Source: Pseudarthrobacter chlorophenolicus A6 (GTDB lineage Bacteria; Actinomycetota; Actinomycetes; Actinomycetales; Micrococcaceae). From it: DNA of 64,000 nt. Positions 41,048-51,402 of this stretch are shown piece after piece. The notes below the pieces were generated by a model. The model searched no databases and was not told where the DNA came from. It saw only the letters and a list, made by a program, of their open reading frames with translations. Made by a program: the position numbers and the translations under genes. The stretch spans positions 1,684,980 to 1,748,979 of the forward strand of contig NC_011886.1 in the NCBI RefSeq assembly GCF_000022025.1, given 5' to 3'. Each line of letters opens with the position of its first letter. The first letter of the stretch is position 1.

Positions 41048-41770
41048 GTGGCAATGGCACAACCCGAACGCCGGGGACCCCAGGTCCTGAACATTGGCGA
41101 GGTACTCGCCCAGCTCAGTGCCGACTTCCCGGGCATGACAGCGTCGAAGATCAGGTTCCTTGAGGAAAAGGGCCTCATCAACCCCCGGCGCACTCCGGCC
41201 GGTTACCGGCAGTACTCCGACGGCGACGTCGAACGGCTCCGGTTCGTCCTTGCTTTGCAGCGGGACCAGTACCTCCCCCTGAAAGTCATCAAGGACTACC
41301 TTGATGCCATCGACAGGGGAGAACGGCCGGAAAACCTGCCACCCGGCGTCGTGGTTTCCCCGCGGATCGTCTCTGACGAACTCGCTGCCGAACTCCAGAA
41401 CCATGGCCGCAAGCTCACCGAAGAACAGCTGCGGACGGAGTCCGGCGCCAGCGTCCCGCTCCTGAAGTCCCTCCTGGACTTCGGCCTCATCAGCCATACC
41501 AACGGCCGGTTCGACGAACATGCCCTCCAGGTTGCGCGCGCCTGCGTCCAACTCGAGGGCCATGGACTTGAACCACGCCACCTCCGTCCCTTCCAGGCGG
41601 CGGCGGAACGGGAGTTCGGCCTCGTGGAACGCGCGGTGGCACCCCTGGCGTCCCGCAAGGACTCCGCATCCCAGGCGCGTGCAGCTGAGGCAGCCCGCGA
41701 AATCAGCGACCTCTGCCTCACCCTGCACCGCGCTTTGGTTCAGGACCACATCTCACGCATGGACATCTGA
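41048..41770 (+). CDS. ftsR: MerR-family regulator, FtsR/Rv1828 type
   Basis: 240-aa regulator. The N-terminal winged HTH (LNIGEVLAQLSADFPGMTAS, then KIRFLEEKGLINPRRTPAGY) is longer than in classical MerR, as in Rv1828 and corynebacterial FtsR, which controls ftsZ. The C-terminal half is helical, without Cys metal-binding motifs. Start is GTG 41048 or ATG 41054. The stop overlaps the next ATG by one base. The gene name rests on motif and synteny. Confidence 0.85.
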   Translation: MAMAQPERRGPQVLNIGEVLAQLSADFPGMTASKIRFLEEKGLINPRRTPAGYRQYSDGDVERLRFVLALQRDQYLPLKVIKDYLDAIDRGERPENLPPGVVVSPRIVSDELAAELQNHGRKLTEEQLRTESGASVPLLKSLLDFGLISHTNGRFDEHALQVARACVQLEGHGLEPRHLRPFQAAAEREFGLVERAVAPLASRKDSASQARAAEAAREISDLCLTLHRALVQDHISRMDI

Positions 41771-42273
41771 TGATTGAAGTCGAGATTGTTGGCGTTCGGA
41801 TCGAACTGCCGTCCAACCAGCCGCTGGTGCTGCTCCGCGAAATGCATGGGGAGCGTCACGTCCCCATCTGGATCGGCACGCCGGAGGCCAGTGCCATCGC
41901 CCTGGCGCAGCAGGGCGTGGTTCCGCCGCGGCCCATGACGCACGACCTCCTCGTTGACGTCGTGGAATCGCTGGGCCACTCGGTGGTCAGCGTGAACATT
42001 GTTGCCGTGGAGGACAACATCTTCTACGGGCAACTGCAGTTCGAGAACGGCACCACCGTCAGTTCACGGGCCTCTGACGCTCTCGCTATTGCCCTGCGGG
42101 CGAAGTGCCGCATCTGGTGCGCAGACTCGGTGATGGACGAAGCCGGAGTCCGCATCACCGAGCACGATGAAGGCGAAGACACGGAGCCGAACCCCACGGT
42201 GGATGAGGAACGCGAGCTGCGCAGGTTCCGTGAATTCCTGGATGACGTGGAGCCGGAAGATTTCGACGGCTAG
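41770..42273 (+). CDS. Bifunctional nuclease (BFN) domain protein
   Basis: 167 aa, one BFN domain (residues 1-130: PLVLLREMHGERHVPIWIGT, LVDVVESLGHSVVSVNIVAV, ASDALAIALRAKCRIW) and an acidic tail. Plant BFN proteins have RNase and DNase activity; the bacterial role is unclear. It is coupled to ftsR by TGATG and corresponds to Rv1829 in order and length. A second merR gene follows after 229 bp. Confidence 0.92.
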   Translation: MIEVEIVGVRIELPSNQPLVLLREMHGERHVPIWIGTPEASAIALAQQGVVPPRPMTHDLLVDVVESLGHSVVSVNIVAVEDNIFYGQLQFENGTTVSSRASDALAIALRAKCRIWCADSVMDEAGVRITEHDEGEDTEPNPTVDEERELRRFREFLDDVEPEDFDG

Positions 42274-42278
42274 GTCAC

Positions 42279-42300
42279 GTTAAGGTTAAAGTTGAGGCTG
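42279..42300 (-). promoter_or_regulatory. Operator-like CCTCAAC/CCTTAAC repeat upstream of merR
   Basis: On the minus strand the sequence is CAGCCTCAAC, TTTA, ACCTTAAC. It contains TCAAC/TTAAC units every 6 bp. It lies just after the BFN stop, about 200 bp before the merR start, and matches the element before parA-scpAB. The 42274-42502 gap has no other feature apart from AAGGAGGAT before the merR start. Confidence 0.5.
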
Positions 42301-42502
42301 AAAGTTTCGACACGCCCCTTCAAAGCCCCAACGTCTTTGACCTTGCGACCCTCCGGGCCTAACGTCGAAGTATCAAGTTCCCATTGCTTACGGCAGCCGC
42401 GCAAGTCACACTGGAAAGTGCGCCCCGCGAGAATTACATGCATGGTCTTCATGCCCACGCTGCTGCGGTTGTTCCCGGGAGCGTACGACAAGGAGGATCC
42501 AG

Positions 42503-43096
42503 GTGAGTCCTAAAGGTGATGCAGGCGGGCTGAAGCAGCCCACGGCCGGTGCCGCCGTACCCGTAAGCGGTGCCCAGGGCCTCCTCTTTACCGAAGACCT
42601 CCCTGTCCTGGACGAGGACGCCGGCTACCGCGGTCCCACCGCGTGCAAGGCAGCCGGGATCACTTACCGGCAGCTCGACTACTGGGCCCGGACCGGACTG
42701 GTGGAGCCGGCTGTACGCGGCGCGGCCGGATCCGGCTCGCAGCGCCTGTACGGATTCCGCGACATCCTTGTCCTCAAAGTGGTCAAGCGGCTCCTCGATA
42801 CTGGAGTTTCCCTCCAGCAGATCCGTACCGCAGTGGAGCACCTGCGTGAACGGGGCGTGGAAGACCTCGCCCAGATCACCCTGATGAGCGACGGCGCAAG
42901 CGTTTACGAATGCACCTCCGCCGACGAAGTCATTGATCTCGTCCAGGGCGGCCAGGGAGTCTTCGGCATCGCAGTGGGCCGCGTATGGCGCGAGGTGGAG
43001 GGCAGCCTCGCTTCGCTGCCCAGTGAGCACGCGGCCGAACAGACGTTCCCTGACGACGAACTCAGCAAACGGCGGGCCGCACGCAAGATCAGCTGA
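42503..43096 (+). CDS. MerR-family regulator, Rv1830 type
   Basis: 197 aa, starting at GTG with AAGGAGGAT upstream. The HTH is GPTACKAAGITYRQLDYWAR near residue 43, followed by TGLVEPAVRGAAGSGSQRLY and a dimerisation helix (ILVLKVVKRLLDTGVSLQQI). The C-terminal domain (GVFGIAVGRVWREVEGSLAS) has no metal-binding Cys. The order FHA, MerR, BFN, MerR equals Rv1827-Rv1830, whose regulators are tied to growth and division. It carries its own promoter region with an operator-like repeat, so autoregulation is likely. Confidence 0.88.
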   Translation: MSPKGDAGGLKQPTAGAAVPVSGAQGLLFTEDLPVLDEDAGYRGPTACKAAGITYRQLDYWARTGLVEPAVRGAAGSGSQRLYGFRDILVLKVVKRLLDTGVSLQQIRTAVEHLRERGVEDLAQITLMSDGASVYECTSADEVIDLVQGGQGVFGIAVGRVWREVEGSLASLPSEHAAEQTFPDDELSKRRAARKIS

Positions 43097-43106
43097 CCTG
43101 CAGGCC

Positions 43107-43156
43107 AAAGAACAGGGGCCGCACTCCTCCCGGAAGGAGTGCGGCCCCTGTTCTTT
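43107..43156. terminator. Bidirectional terminator between merR and parA-like gene
   Basis: A 22-bp perfect stem (43107-43128 with 43135-43156) with loop CCCGGA is flanked by AAAG on the left and TTCTTTT on the right, so it can act in both directions between convergent genes. Confidence 0.92.
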
Positions 43157-43168
43157 TAAGGTTCGTCC

Positions 43169-43999
43169 CTAGCGTGCCCGGCTGCGGAGGCCGCTGCCTG
43201 ATGCCATCAGGTTGGCCAGCAGCTCATCGAACAAGGCGGCAGCGGATTTGGCGGAATCGCCCGGCCAGTGGTGCACCGGGTGCGCTGCGCCCTGGATCTG
43301 CTGCCAGTTGGCCTGCTCCGGGATCCGCGGGCTCAGCAGCAGCTCGCCGAACATGGACTCCATCTCTGCCAGCCGGTAGGTGTGCTCGGAGGAGCCAGTC
43401 CGCACCCGGTTGGCGACGATGCCGGCCGGAGACAGATTGGGGGCGAACTCCTGCTTGAAGAGCTGGATGGCGCGCATGGTGCGTTCCGTGCCGGCCACCG
43501 AGAAGAGCCCGGGTTCGGCCACAAGTGCCACCTTGTCGCTGGCGGACCACGCCATCCGGGTAAGGCCGTTGAGCGACGGCGGGCAGTCGATCAGCACCAG
43601 CTGGTAGTTGCCTGCACCTACCAGGACTGCCGTGAGCCGGCGGAGATCGCGCCGGCCAAGGTCCGGACGGTCGTAGATCCCCGTATACGCGGAGCCGACG
43701 GCGACGTCCAGGACAGCGGGTCCGGAACCGTTCGAGTGGGCACGGGCGCTCCAATTGCTCCGCACCACGTTCTCGGCAAGTTTGGCGCGGCGGGGGCTTT
43801 TGAGCATCCGGCCGATATCAAGCTGCTCGCCGGGCTGCACGCCCAGGGCCGTGGTTGCGTCCGCATGGGGATCGAGGTCCACCACGAGGGTCTTGATTCC
43901 CGCGGCCAGCGCCGCAGACGCCAATCCTGTGGTGACGGAAGTCTTGCCGACTCCACCCTTAAGGCTGCTGATGCTGACTACTTGCACTTGAGAGACCAA
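43169..43999 (-). CDS. Orphan ParA/MinD-family ATPase
   Basis: 276 aa from a TTG at 43999; a GTG at 43987 is an equally good start. The Walker A SSLKGGVGKTSVTTGLA lies near residue 12, with both the signature and the catalytic Lys; LVVDLDPHADATTALGV near residue 38 and LVLIDCPPSLNGLTRMAW near residue 133 complete the site. No parB or par site is adjacent. It is divergent from pyc. A role in positioning a cellular cargo is possible but not shown by the sequence. Confidence 0.87.
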   Translation of the reverse strand: MVSQVQVVSISSLKGGVGKTSVTTGLASAALAAGIKTLVVDLDPHADATTALGVQPGEQLDIGRMLKSPRRAKLAENVVRSNWSARAHSNGSGPAVLDVAVGSAYTGIYDRPDLGRRDLRRLTAVLVGAGNYQLVLIDCPPSLNGLTRMAWSASDKVALVAEPGLFSVAGTERTMRAIQLFKQEFAPNLSPAGIVANRVRTGSSEHTYRLAEMESMFGELLLSPRIPEQANWQQIQGAAHPVHHWPGDSAKSAAALFDELLANLMASGSGLRSRAR

Positions 44000-44207
44000 A
44001 ACCTAACGCCGGATGCCGTGTTGGGGGTAATGTTTGCTCCGGCGGAACCGAAGCCGGACGGTCCTGCCGCCCTACTCATCATATGTGGATGCCGCGTCGA
44101 ATCCTGCTTTAAGGGCGCTCGGCATGGCACTGGCGGTGCAGGCGGGTCTGATCAGGACGGCCCGGCACAAACCGATCAGGACATGACGGGGAAATCTGTG
44201 ATGACTG

Positions 44208-44223
44208 ACACAAAGATTTGTGT
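44208..44223. promoter_or_regulatory. Palindrome upstream of pyc
   Basis: ACACAAAGATTTGTGT has 7-bp arms around a 2-bp centre and lies 65 bp before the pyc ATG, in the locally AT-rich 289-bp gap between the divergent parA-like gene and pyc. Possible operator; regulator unknown. Nothing else is seen in the gap besides AGGAGAAG before pyc. Confidence 0.4.
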
Positions 44224-44288
44224 TTGTCCTTGTAGGTCCTAGACACTGTGACCACTCACCGATCCACCCGCAATGATGCAGGAGAAGT

Positions 44289-47200
44289 ATGTTTTCCAAA
44301 GTTCTGGTGGCCAACCGCGGCGAAATCGCGATCAGGGCCTTCCGCGCCGGCTACGAGCTGGGCGCAAAGACCGTTGCCGTCTTTCCCCATGAGGACCGAA
44401 ACTCGATCCACCGGCAGAAAGCGGACGAGGCGTACCTGATTGGCGAGGAAGGGCATCCCGTCCGGGCTTACCTTGACGTCGCCGAAGTGGTGCGGGTGGC
44501 CAAGGAGGCCGGCGCTGACGCCATATACCCCGGCTACGGCTTCCTCTCGGAGAACCCGGACCTGGCCCGCGCGGCCAAGGAAGCCGGCATCACGTTCGTG
44601 GGCCCGCCGGCCGAAGTCCTGGAACTTGCCGGAAACAAGGTGGCAGCACTGAAGGCGGCCCGCGCGGCCGGCGTGCCGGTGCTGAAGTCCAGTGAGCCGT
44701 CCAAGGACCTGGACGAACTGCTTGCCGCCGCCGATGAGATCGGCTTCCCCATTTTTGCGAAGGCGGTGGCCGGCGGTGGCGGCCGTGGCATGCGGCGGGT
44801 GGATACCCGTGAAGCCCTCCCCGAGGCCCTGAAGTCGGCCATGCGCGAAGCGGACGCCGCCTTTGGCGACCCCACCATGTTCCTGGAGCAGGCGGTCCTG
44901 CGCCCCCGCCACATCGAGGTGCAGATCCTCGCTGACGCGGAGGGCAACGTCATGCACCTCTTCGAGCGGGACTGCTCCATCCAGCGCCGGCACCAGAAGG
45001 TCATCGAGATCGCCCCGGCACCGAACCTGGACGACAGCATCCGCCAGGCACTGTACCGCGACGCCGTTAAGTTCGCCCAGGCGCTGAACTACGTCAATGC
45101 CGGCACCGTCGAGTTCCTGGTGGACACCGAAGGCGAGCGGGCCGGCCAGCACGTCTTCATTGAAATGAACCCGCGCATCCAGGTGGAGCACACGGTCACC
45201 GAGGAAGTGACGGACGTGGACCTGGTGCAGGCCCAGATGCGCATCGCTTCCGGCGAAACCCTTGCTGATTTGGGACTCTCCCAGGAGACCGTCCACCTCA
45301 AGGGTGCTGCCCTGCAGAGCCGCATCACCACCGAGGACCCGTCCAACGGCTTCCGGCCCGACGTCGGAAAGATCACCGGTTACCGCTCTGCGGGCGGTGC
45401 CGGTGTACGGCTCGACGGCGGAACGGTGTACTCCGGCGCCGAGATCAGCCCGCACTTTGACTCCATGCTGGTCAAGCTCACCTGCCGCGGCCGGGACTAC
45501 CCCGCCGCCGTGGCCCGCGCCCGCCGCTCGCTTGCGGAGTTCCGCATCCGCGGCGTGTCCACCAACATCCCCTTCCTCCAGGCTGTGCTGGACGACCCCG
45601 ACTTCATCGCCGGCGACGTCGCCACCAACTTCATTGACCAGCGCCCCGAACTGCTCAAGGCGCGGGTGTCGGCTGACCGCGGCACCAAGCTGCTGACGTG
45701 GCTGGCCGACGTCACCGTCAACAAGCCCAACGGCGAACTGACCGTCCACTCGGACCCGGCGGAGAAGCTCCCGTCGGTGAAGGGCCAGCAGTCAGCACCG
45801 GGTTCCCGCCAGAAACTGCGTGAGCTCGGGCCGGAAGGCTTCGCCAAGGCGCTGCGCGGGCAGACTGCCGTCGCTGTCACGGACACCACCTTCCGCGACG
45901 CCCACCAGTCGCTGCTCGCCACCCGGGTCCGCACCCGCGACCTCGTTGCTGCCGGGCCGGCAGTGAGCGCCTTGATGCCGGAACTGCTGTCCGTCGAAGC
46001 CTGGGGCGGGGCAACTTATGACGTCGCCCTCCGCTTCCTGGGCGAAGACCCGTGGGACCGCCTCGTAGCGCTTCGCGAGGCCCTGCCCAACGTCTGTATC
46101 CAGATGCTCCTCCGCGGCCGCAACACGGTCGGCTACACCCCGTACCCCGAGGAAGTCACCGAAGCCTTCGTCAACGAGGCCGCAGCCACCGGCATCGACA
46201 TCTTCCGGATTTTCGACGCCCTGAACGACGTCAACCAGATGGCCCCCGCCATCCGGGCAGTCCGCGCCACCGGAACAGCCGTCGCCGAAGTGGCGCTGTG
46301 CTACACGGGCGACCTGCTGGACCCGGCGGAGAAGCTCTACACGCTGGACTACTACCTTGAACTCGCCCAGAAGATCGTCGACGCTGGCGCCCACATCCTG
46401 GCGATCAAGGACATGGCCGGCCTGCTGCGGCCTGCTGCAGCTGCCAAGCTGGTGGCCGCGCTCCGCGAACGCTTCGACCTCCCCGTCCACCTGCACACCC
46501 ACGACACTGCGGGCGGCCAGCTGGCAACCCTGCTCGCTGCCGTGGACGCCGGCGTGGACGCCGTGGACGTGGCATCGGCCTCACTGGCCGGCACCACCAG
46601 CCAGGTATCGGCCTCGGCCCTGGTGGCAGCGCTGGCGCACACGCCGCGTGACACCGGCCTCAGCCTGGACGCCGTCAGCTCCCTTGAGCCGTACTGGGAA
46701 GCCGTCCGCCGGGTCTACGCACCCTTCGAGTCGGGCCTGCCGGGCCCCACCGGCCGGGTGTACAAGCACGAGATTCCCGGCGGCCAGCTCTCCAACCTCC
46801 GCCAGCAGGCCATTGCGCTGGGCCTGGGCGAGCGGTTTGAAGCCATCGAGGACATGTACACGGCGGCCGACCGGATCCTGGGACACCTGGTCAAGGTCAC
46901 CCCGTCCTCCAAGGTGGTGGGCGACCTCGCCCTGCATCTGGTGGGCCTCAACGCCGATCCTGCGGATTTCAATGAAAACCCGCAGAACTACGACATCCCC
47001 GATTCCGTGATCGGATTCCTGTCCGGCGAACTCGGCGACCCTCCCGGAGGGTGGCCGGAGCCCTTCCGCACCAAGGCACTCAAGGGACGCAGCATCAAGG
47101 TCCGCGACGTCGAGCTCAGCGCCGAGGACAGCGCCGCGCTGAAGTCCGATTCCAAGACGCGCCAGCACACGCTGAACCGCCTGCTCTTCGACGGTCCCAC

Positions 47201-47687
47201 CAAGGACTACCTGAAGAGCGTGGAGACGTACGGCAACATCTCCGTCCTCGACACCCGCGACTACCTCTACGGTTTCCAGCGGGGGGCTGAGCACGAGATT
47301 GAACTCGAACGCGGTGTCCGGCTGATCGCTTCCCTGGAAGCCGTCTCGGAACCCGACGAAAAGGGCATGCGTACCGTCATGTGCACGCTGAACGGCCAGT
47401 CCCGCCCGGTCGTGGTGCGGGACCGTTCAGTGGTCAGCAACGTCAAGGCCGCGGAGAAGGCGGACCCGGCACAGCCCGGCCACGTTGCGGCTCCGTTCGC
47501 AGGCGCGGTCACCATCACCGTGAAAGCCGGTGACACCGTGAACGCCGGCGATACCGTAGCCACCATCGAGGCGATGAAGATGGAAGCATCCATTACGACG
47601 CCGGTGGGCGGCAAGGTGGGCAGGCTCGCCATCTCCGCGGTGGAGCAGGTGCAGGGCGGAGACCTGCTCCTGGTTGTGGAGCAGTAG
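44289..47687 (+). CDS. pyc: Pyruvate carboxylase
   Basis: 1132-aa single-chain anaplerotic enzyme making oxaloacetate from pyruvate, bicarbonate and ATP. Biotin carboxylase domain: residues 1-450 (FSKVLVANRGEIAIRAFRAG, AKAVAGGGGRGMRRV, HVFIEMNPRIQVEHTVTEEV). Carboxyltransferase domain: about 530-830 (TDTTFRDAHQSLLATRVRTR, LHTHDTAGGQLATLL). Biotin carrier: last 75 residues with the biotinyl-Lys in EAMKMEASI. AGGAGAAG precedes the ATG. It would refill oxaloacetate, which PrpC uses for propionate breakdown. Confidence 0.97.
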   Translation: MFSKVLVANRGEIAIRAFRAGYELGAKTVAVFPHEDRNSIHRQKADEAYLIGEEGHPVRAYLDVAEVVRVAKEAGADAIYPGYGFLSENPDLARAAKEAGITFVGPPAEVLELAGNKVAALKAARAAGVPVLKSSEPSKDLDELLAAADEIGFPIFAKAVAGGGGRGMRRVDTREALPEALKSAMREADAAFGDPTMFLEQAVLRPRHIEVQILADAEGNVMHLFERDCSIQRRHQKVIEIAPAPNLDDSIRQALYRDAVKFAQALNYVNAGTVEFLVDTEGERAGQHVFIEMNPRIQVEHTVTEEVTDVDLVQAQMRIASGETLADLGLSQETVHLKGAALQSRITTEDPSNGFRPDVGKITGYRSAGGAGVRLDGGTVYSGAEISPHFDSMLVKLTCRGRDYPAAVARARRSLAEFRIRGVSTNIPFLQAVLDDPDFIAGDVATNFIDQRPELLKARVSADRGTKLLTWLADVTVNKPNGELTVHSDPAEKLPSVKGQQSAPGSRQKLRELGPEGFAKALRGQTAVAVTDTTFRDAHQSLLATRVRTRDLVAAGPAVSALMPELLSVEAWGGATYDVALRFLGEDPWDRLVALREALPNVCIQMLLRGRNTVGYTPYPEEVTEAFVNEAAATGIDIFRIFDALNDVNQMAPAIRAVRATGTAVAEVALCYTGDLLDPAEKLYTLDYYLELAQKIVDAGAHILAIKDMAGLLRPAAAAKLVAALRERFDLPVHLHTHDTAGGQLATLLAAVDAGVDAVDVASASLAGTTSQVSASALVAALAHTPRDTGLSLDAVSSLEPYWEAVRRVYAPFESGLPGPTGRVYKHEIPGGQLSNLRQQAIALGLGERFEAIEDMYTAADRILGHLVKVTPSSKVVGDLALHLVGLNADPADFNENPQNYDIPDSVIGFLSGELGDPPGGWPEPFRTKALKGRSIKVRDVELSAEDSAALKSDSKTRQHTLNRLLFDGPTKDYLKSVETYGNISVLDTRDYLYGFQRGAEHEIELERGVRLIASLEAVSEPDEKGMRTVMCTLNGQSRPVVVRDRSVVSNVKAAEKADPAQPGHVAAPFAGAVTITVKAGDTVNAGDTVATIEAMKMEASITTPVGGKVGRLAISAVEQVQGGDLLLVVEQ

Positions 47688-47711
47688 CCCCTGCCATCAG
47701 GCAAGGCAATC

Positions 47712-47747
47712 AAAAGGTCCTCCCGGCATCAGCCGGGAGGACCTTTT
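47712..47747. terminator. Bidirectional terminator between pyc and fadD
   Basis: AAAAGGTCCTCCCGGC (47712-47727) pairs perfectly with its complement at 47732-47747 with a 4-nt loop; A-tract on the left and T-tract on the right serve both convergent genes. Confidence 0.93.
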
Positions 47748-47772
47748 CGTCAAGAGTTCAGCAGCGCCTGCG

Positions 47773-49581
<1,809 letters not shown>

Positions 49582-49661
49582 TATAGCTCCTTTGATATCC
49601 GTCGTCCCGCGCAGGGGGCATGCCACAAGCCTAGTATGCCGCCGCAGGACAGTGCTATCTA

Positions 49662-49690
49662 AAGTTACTGGCCAGTAACTTAGCCGTCAA
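49662..49690 (-). promoter_or_regulatory. fadD promoter with embedded 20-bp palindromic operator
   Basis: On the minus strand TTGACG (49690-49685), 17 bp, TAACTT (49667-49662) form a promoter about 80 bp before the fadD GTG. The perfect palindrome AAGTTACTGGCCAGTAACTT (49662-49681) covers the spacer and -10. A repressor bound here would block RNA polymerase; form and gene suggest a TetR-type fatty-acid regulator, which is not encoded nearby. Confidence 0.65.
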
Positions 49691-49763
49691 TGCCGTGGGG
49701 ACGGAACCGAAGCCCGCGTGGCCCGGCTTCGGCGGACCGGCCACAAGCCTAGACTTGGGGACT

Positions 49764-50855
49764 ATGTACGCACCGCCCTCCGGCGACCAGGCCGGCCACC
49801 TCCGTCGATCCGCGCCGTGGAAGCGGCGGTCCGCCCCGTACCGTGCCGCCTCAGGGCAGGGAAAAGGATCCCGGGGGCGGGCGCGCCTTGGCCGCCGGGG
49901 CCTGGCGATCGGCATCGACATCGGCGGCACCAAGGTGGCGGCAGGTGTCGTGGACGAGGAAGGCCGGATCCTCAGCGAAGCCCGCCGCAGCACGCCCGGG
50001 ACTGATCCCAGGGCTGTGGAACGGGTCATCGTGGAACTGGTCGAAGAGCTCGGCAGCGGGCGGCGGATACGTTCCGTGGGCATCGGCGCCGCCGGATGGA
50101 TGGACCTCGACGGCGGCACTGTCCTTTTCAGCCCCCACCTCGCCTGGCGGAACGAGCCCCTGCGCGCGAACCTCCAGCAGCTCCTGCGGCGTCCGGTGCT
50201 GCTGGCCAACGATGCCGACGCCGCCGCGTGGGCCGAGTGGCGGTTCGGCGCCGGGCAAGGCGAAAGCCGCCTGGTATGCATCACCCTCGGCACCGGAATC
50301 GGTGGAGCCATGGTGATGGACGGCAGGGTGGAACGGGGCCGCTTCGGCGTAGCCGGCGAGTTCGGCCACCAGGTCATCATGCCCGGAGGCCACCGCTGCG
50401 AATGCGGCAACCGCGGCTGCTGGGAGCAGTATGCCTCCGGTAACGCCCTCGGCCGCGAAGCGAGGATCCTTGCCAGCAGCAACTCGCCCATGGCCCAGGA
50501 CCTCCTGGCTGCCGTCGGTGGTCGCGCTGAGACCATTACCGGTGCCGTTGTCACCGAGCTGGCCCTCGCCGGAGATACAGCATCGCGCGAACTGATCGAA
50601 GAGGTGGGGGAGTGGCTCGGCCTGGGGCTCGCCAACCTGGCGGCCGCCCTCGACCCGGGGCTCTTCGTCATCGGCGGAGGACTGTGTTCAGCAGGCGATC
50701 TCCTCGTGGAGCCCGCCAGGAAGGCGTTCGCCAGGAACCTGACCGGCCGTGGCTTCCGGCCGGCCGCCGGTATCGAGTTGGCCCACCTTGGACCCAACGC
50801 CGGCCTGATCGGTGCCGCCGACCTCTCCCGCGTCAGCAGCCGGGTCCGCAGCTGA
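49764..50855 (+). CDS. ROK-family glucokinase
   Basis: 363-aa sugar kinase, probably making glucose 6-phosphate. The ATG at 49764 is chosen since TAGACT (49750-49755) lies 8 nt upstream and no Shine-Dalgarno sequence is seen, suggesting a leaderless mRNA. About 45 basic N-terminal residues precede the phosphate motif AIGIDIGGTKVAAGVVDEEG. LANDADAAAWAEWRFGAG contains the catalytic Asp, and the zinc-binding ROK signature HRCECGNRGCWEQYASG lies near residue 215. The stop is 4 bp from the convergent membrane-protein gene. Confidence 0.9.
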   Translation: MYAPPSGDQAGHLRRSAPWKRRSAPYRAASGQGKGSRGRARLGRRGLAIGIDIGGTKVAAGVVDEEGRILSEARRSTPGTDPRAVERVIVELVEELGSGRRIRSVGIGAAGWMDLDGGTVLFSPHLAWRNEPLRANLQQLLRRPVLLANDADAAAWAEWRFGAGQGESRLVCITLGTGIGGAMVMDGRVERGRFGVAGEFGHQVIMPGGHRCECGNRGCWEQYASGNALGREARILASSNSPMAQDLLAAVGGRAETITGAVVTELALAGDTASRELIEEVGEWLGLGLANLAAALDPGLFVIGGGLCSAGDLLVEPARKAFARNLTGRGFRPAAGIELAHLGPNAGLIGAADLSRVSSRVRS

Positions 50856-50859
50856 CTGC

Positions 50860-51402
50860 TCAGACCCGGGCGCCGTCGTCGTCCTCGTCCTTCTCCTGCG
50901 GAAGCTTCATGATGAGGTACACCGTGCCGGCAACGAAGGCAGCGACGATGCCCCATATGGCCAGCACGGGCGCTGACCGCCAGAACATCGCGGAAAGCAG
51001 CAGCGCAACAGGCCCGCCCACCGCGGCCAGCCAGGCCAGCATGGTCAGGGGGTCCGTCCCGGAAAGGCTGGGGGGCTCCTCCGGAACGAAGTCGCCTCCC
51101 TCATCCTCAACGCCATAGTCGCGCGGACCGGCCGGCGGCGCCTCCGGCGTTGTGTCATCGCCGGGCCCTCCGCTTTGGCGCTCCCTGCGCTCGGCAGCCG
51201 AATGTTCCACAGGTGCGGCACCGGACAGATTGAGGGGATCAAAGTCGCGGAAGGAGGCCGGCTGGGCCGGCCCGGGAACAGAATCCGGCACATTGCGTTC
51301 CGGCGGCGGGGTGTCCGCCTCCAGCCGTGCCACCAGGTCGAGCCAGACGGCGTCGTCCTGGTTGGCCCCCTGGTCCGCGGATCCTGAATCAGGCCTGTTC
51401 AT
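50860..51402 (-). CDS. Hypothetical membrane protein with disordered N-terminus
   Basis: 180 aa, unknown function. The ATG at 51402 overlaps the end of the upstream hydrolase gene by 14 bp. The first 115 residues are acidic and Pro-rich (RLEADTPPPERNVPDSVPGP), then two membrane segments (MLAWLAAVGGPVALLLSAMF and VLAIWGIVAAFVAGTVYLIM) and an acidic tail (LPQEKDEDDDGARV). It appears to be in one operon with the two hydrolases. Confidence 0.75.
   Translation of the reverse strand: MNRPDSGSADQGANQDDAVWLDLVARLEADTPPPERNVPDSVPGPAQPASFRDFDPLNLSGAAPVEHSAAERRERQSGGPGDDTTPEAPPAGPRDYGVEDEGGDFVPEEPPSLSGTDPLTMLAWLAAVGGPVALLLSAMFWRSAPVLAIWGIVAAFVAGTVYLIMKLPQEKDEDDDGARV

Noticed and set aside
42270..42491. 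73-aa ORF on the minus strand between the BFN gene and merR
   Set aside because: It overlaps the operator-like repeat and the promoter region of merR, has no ribosome binding site, mixed codon use unlike neighbouring genes, and no domain I recognise.
44000..44288. A short gene or known riboswitch in the parA-pyc gap
   Set aside because: No ORF with start signals and no recognised RNA motif; only a short palindrome and the pyc ribosome binding site are visible.
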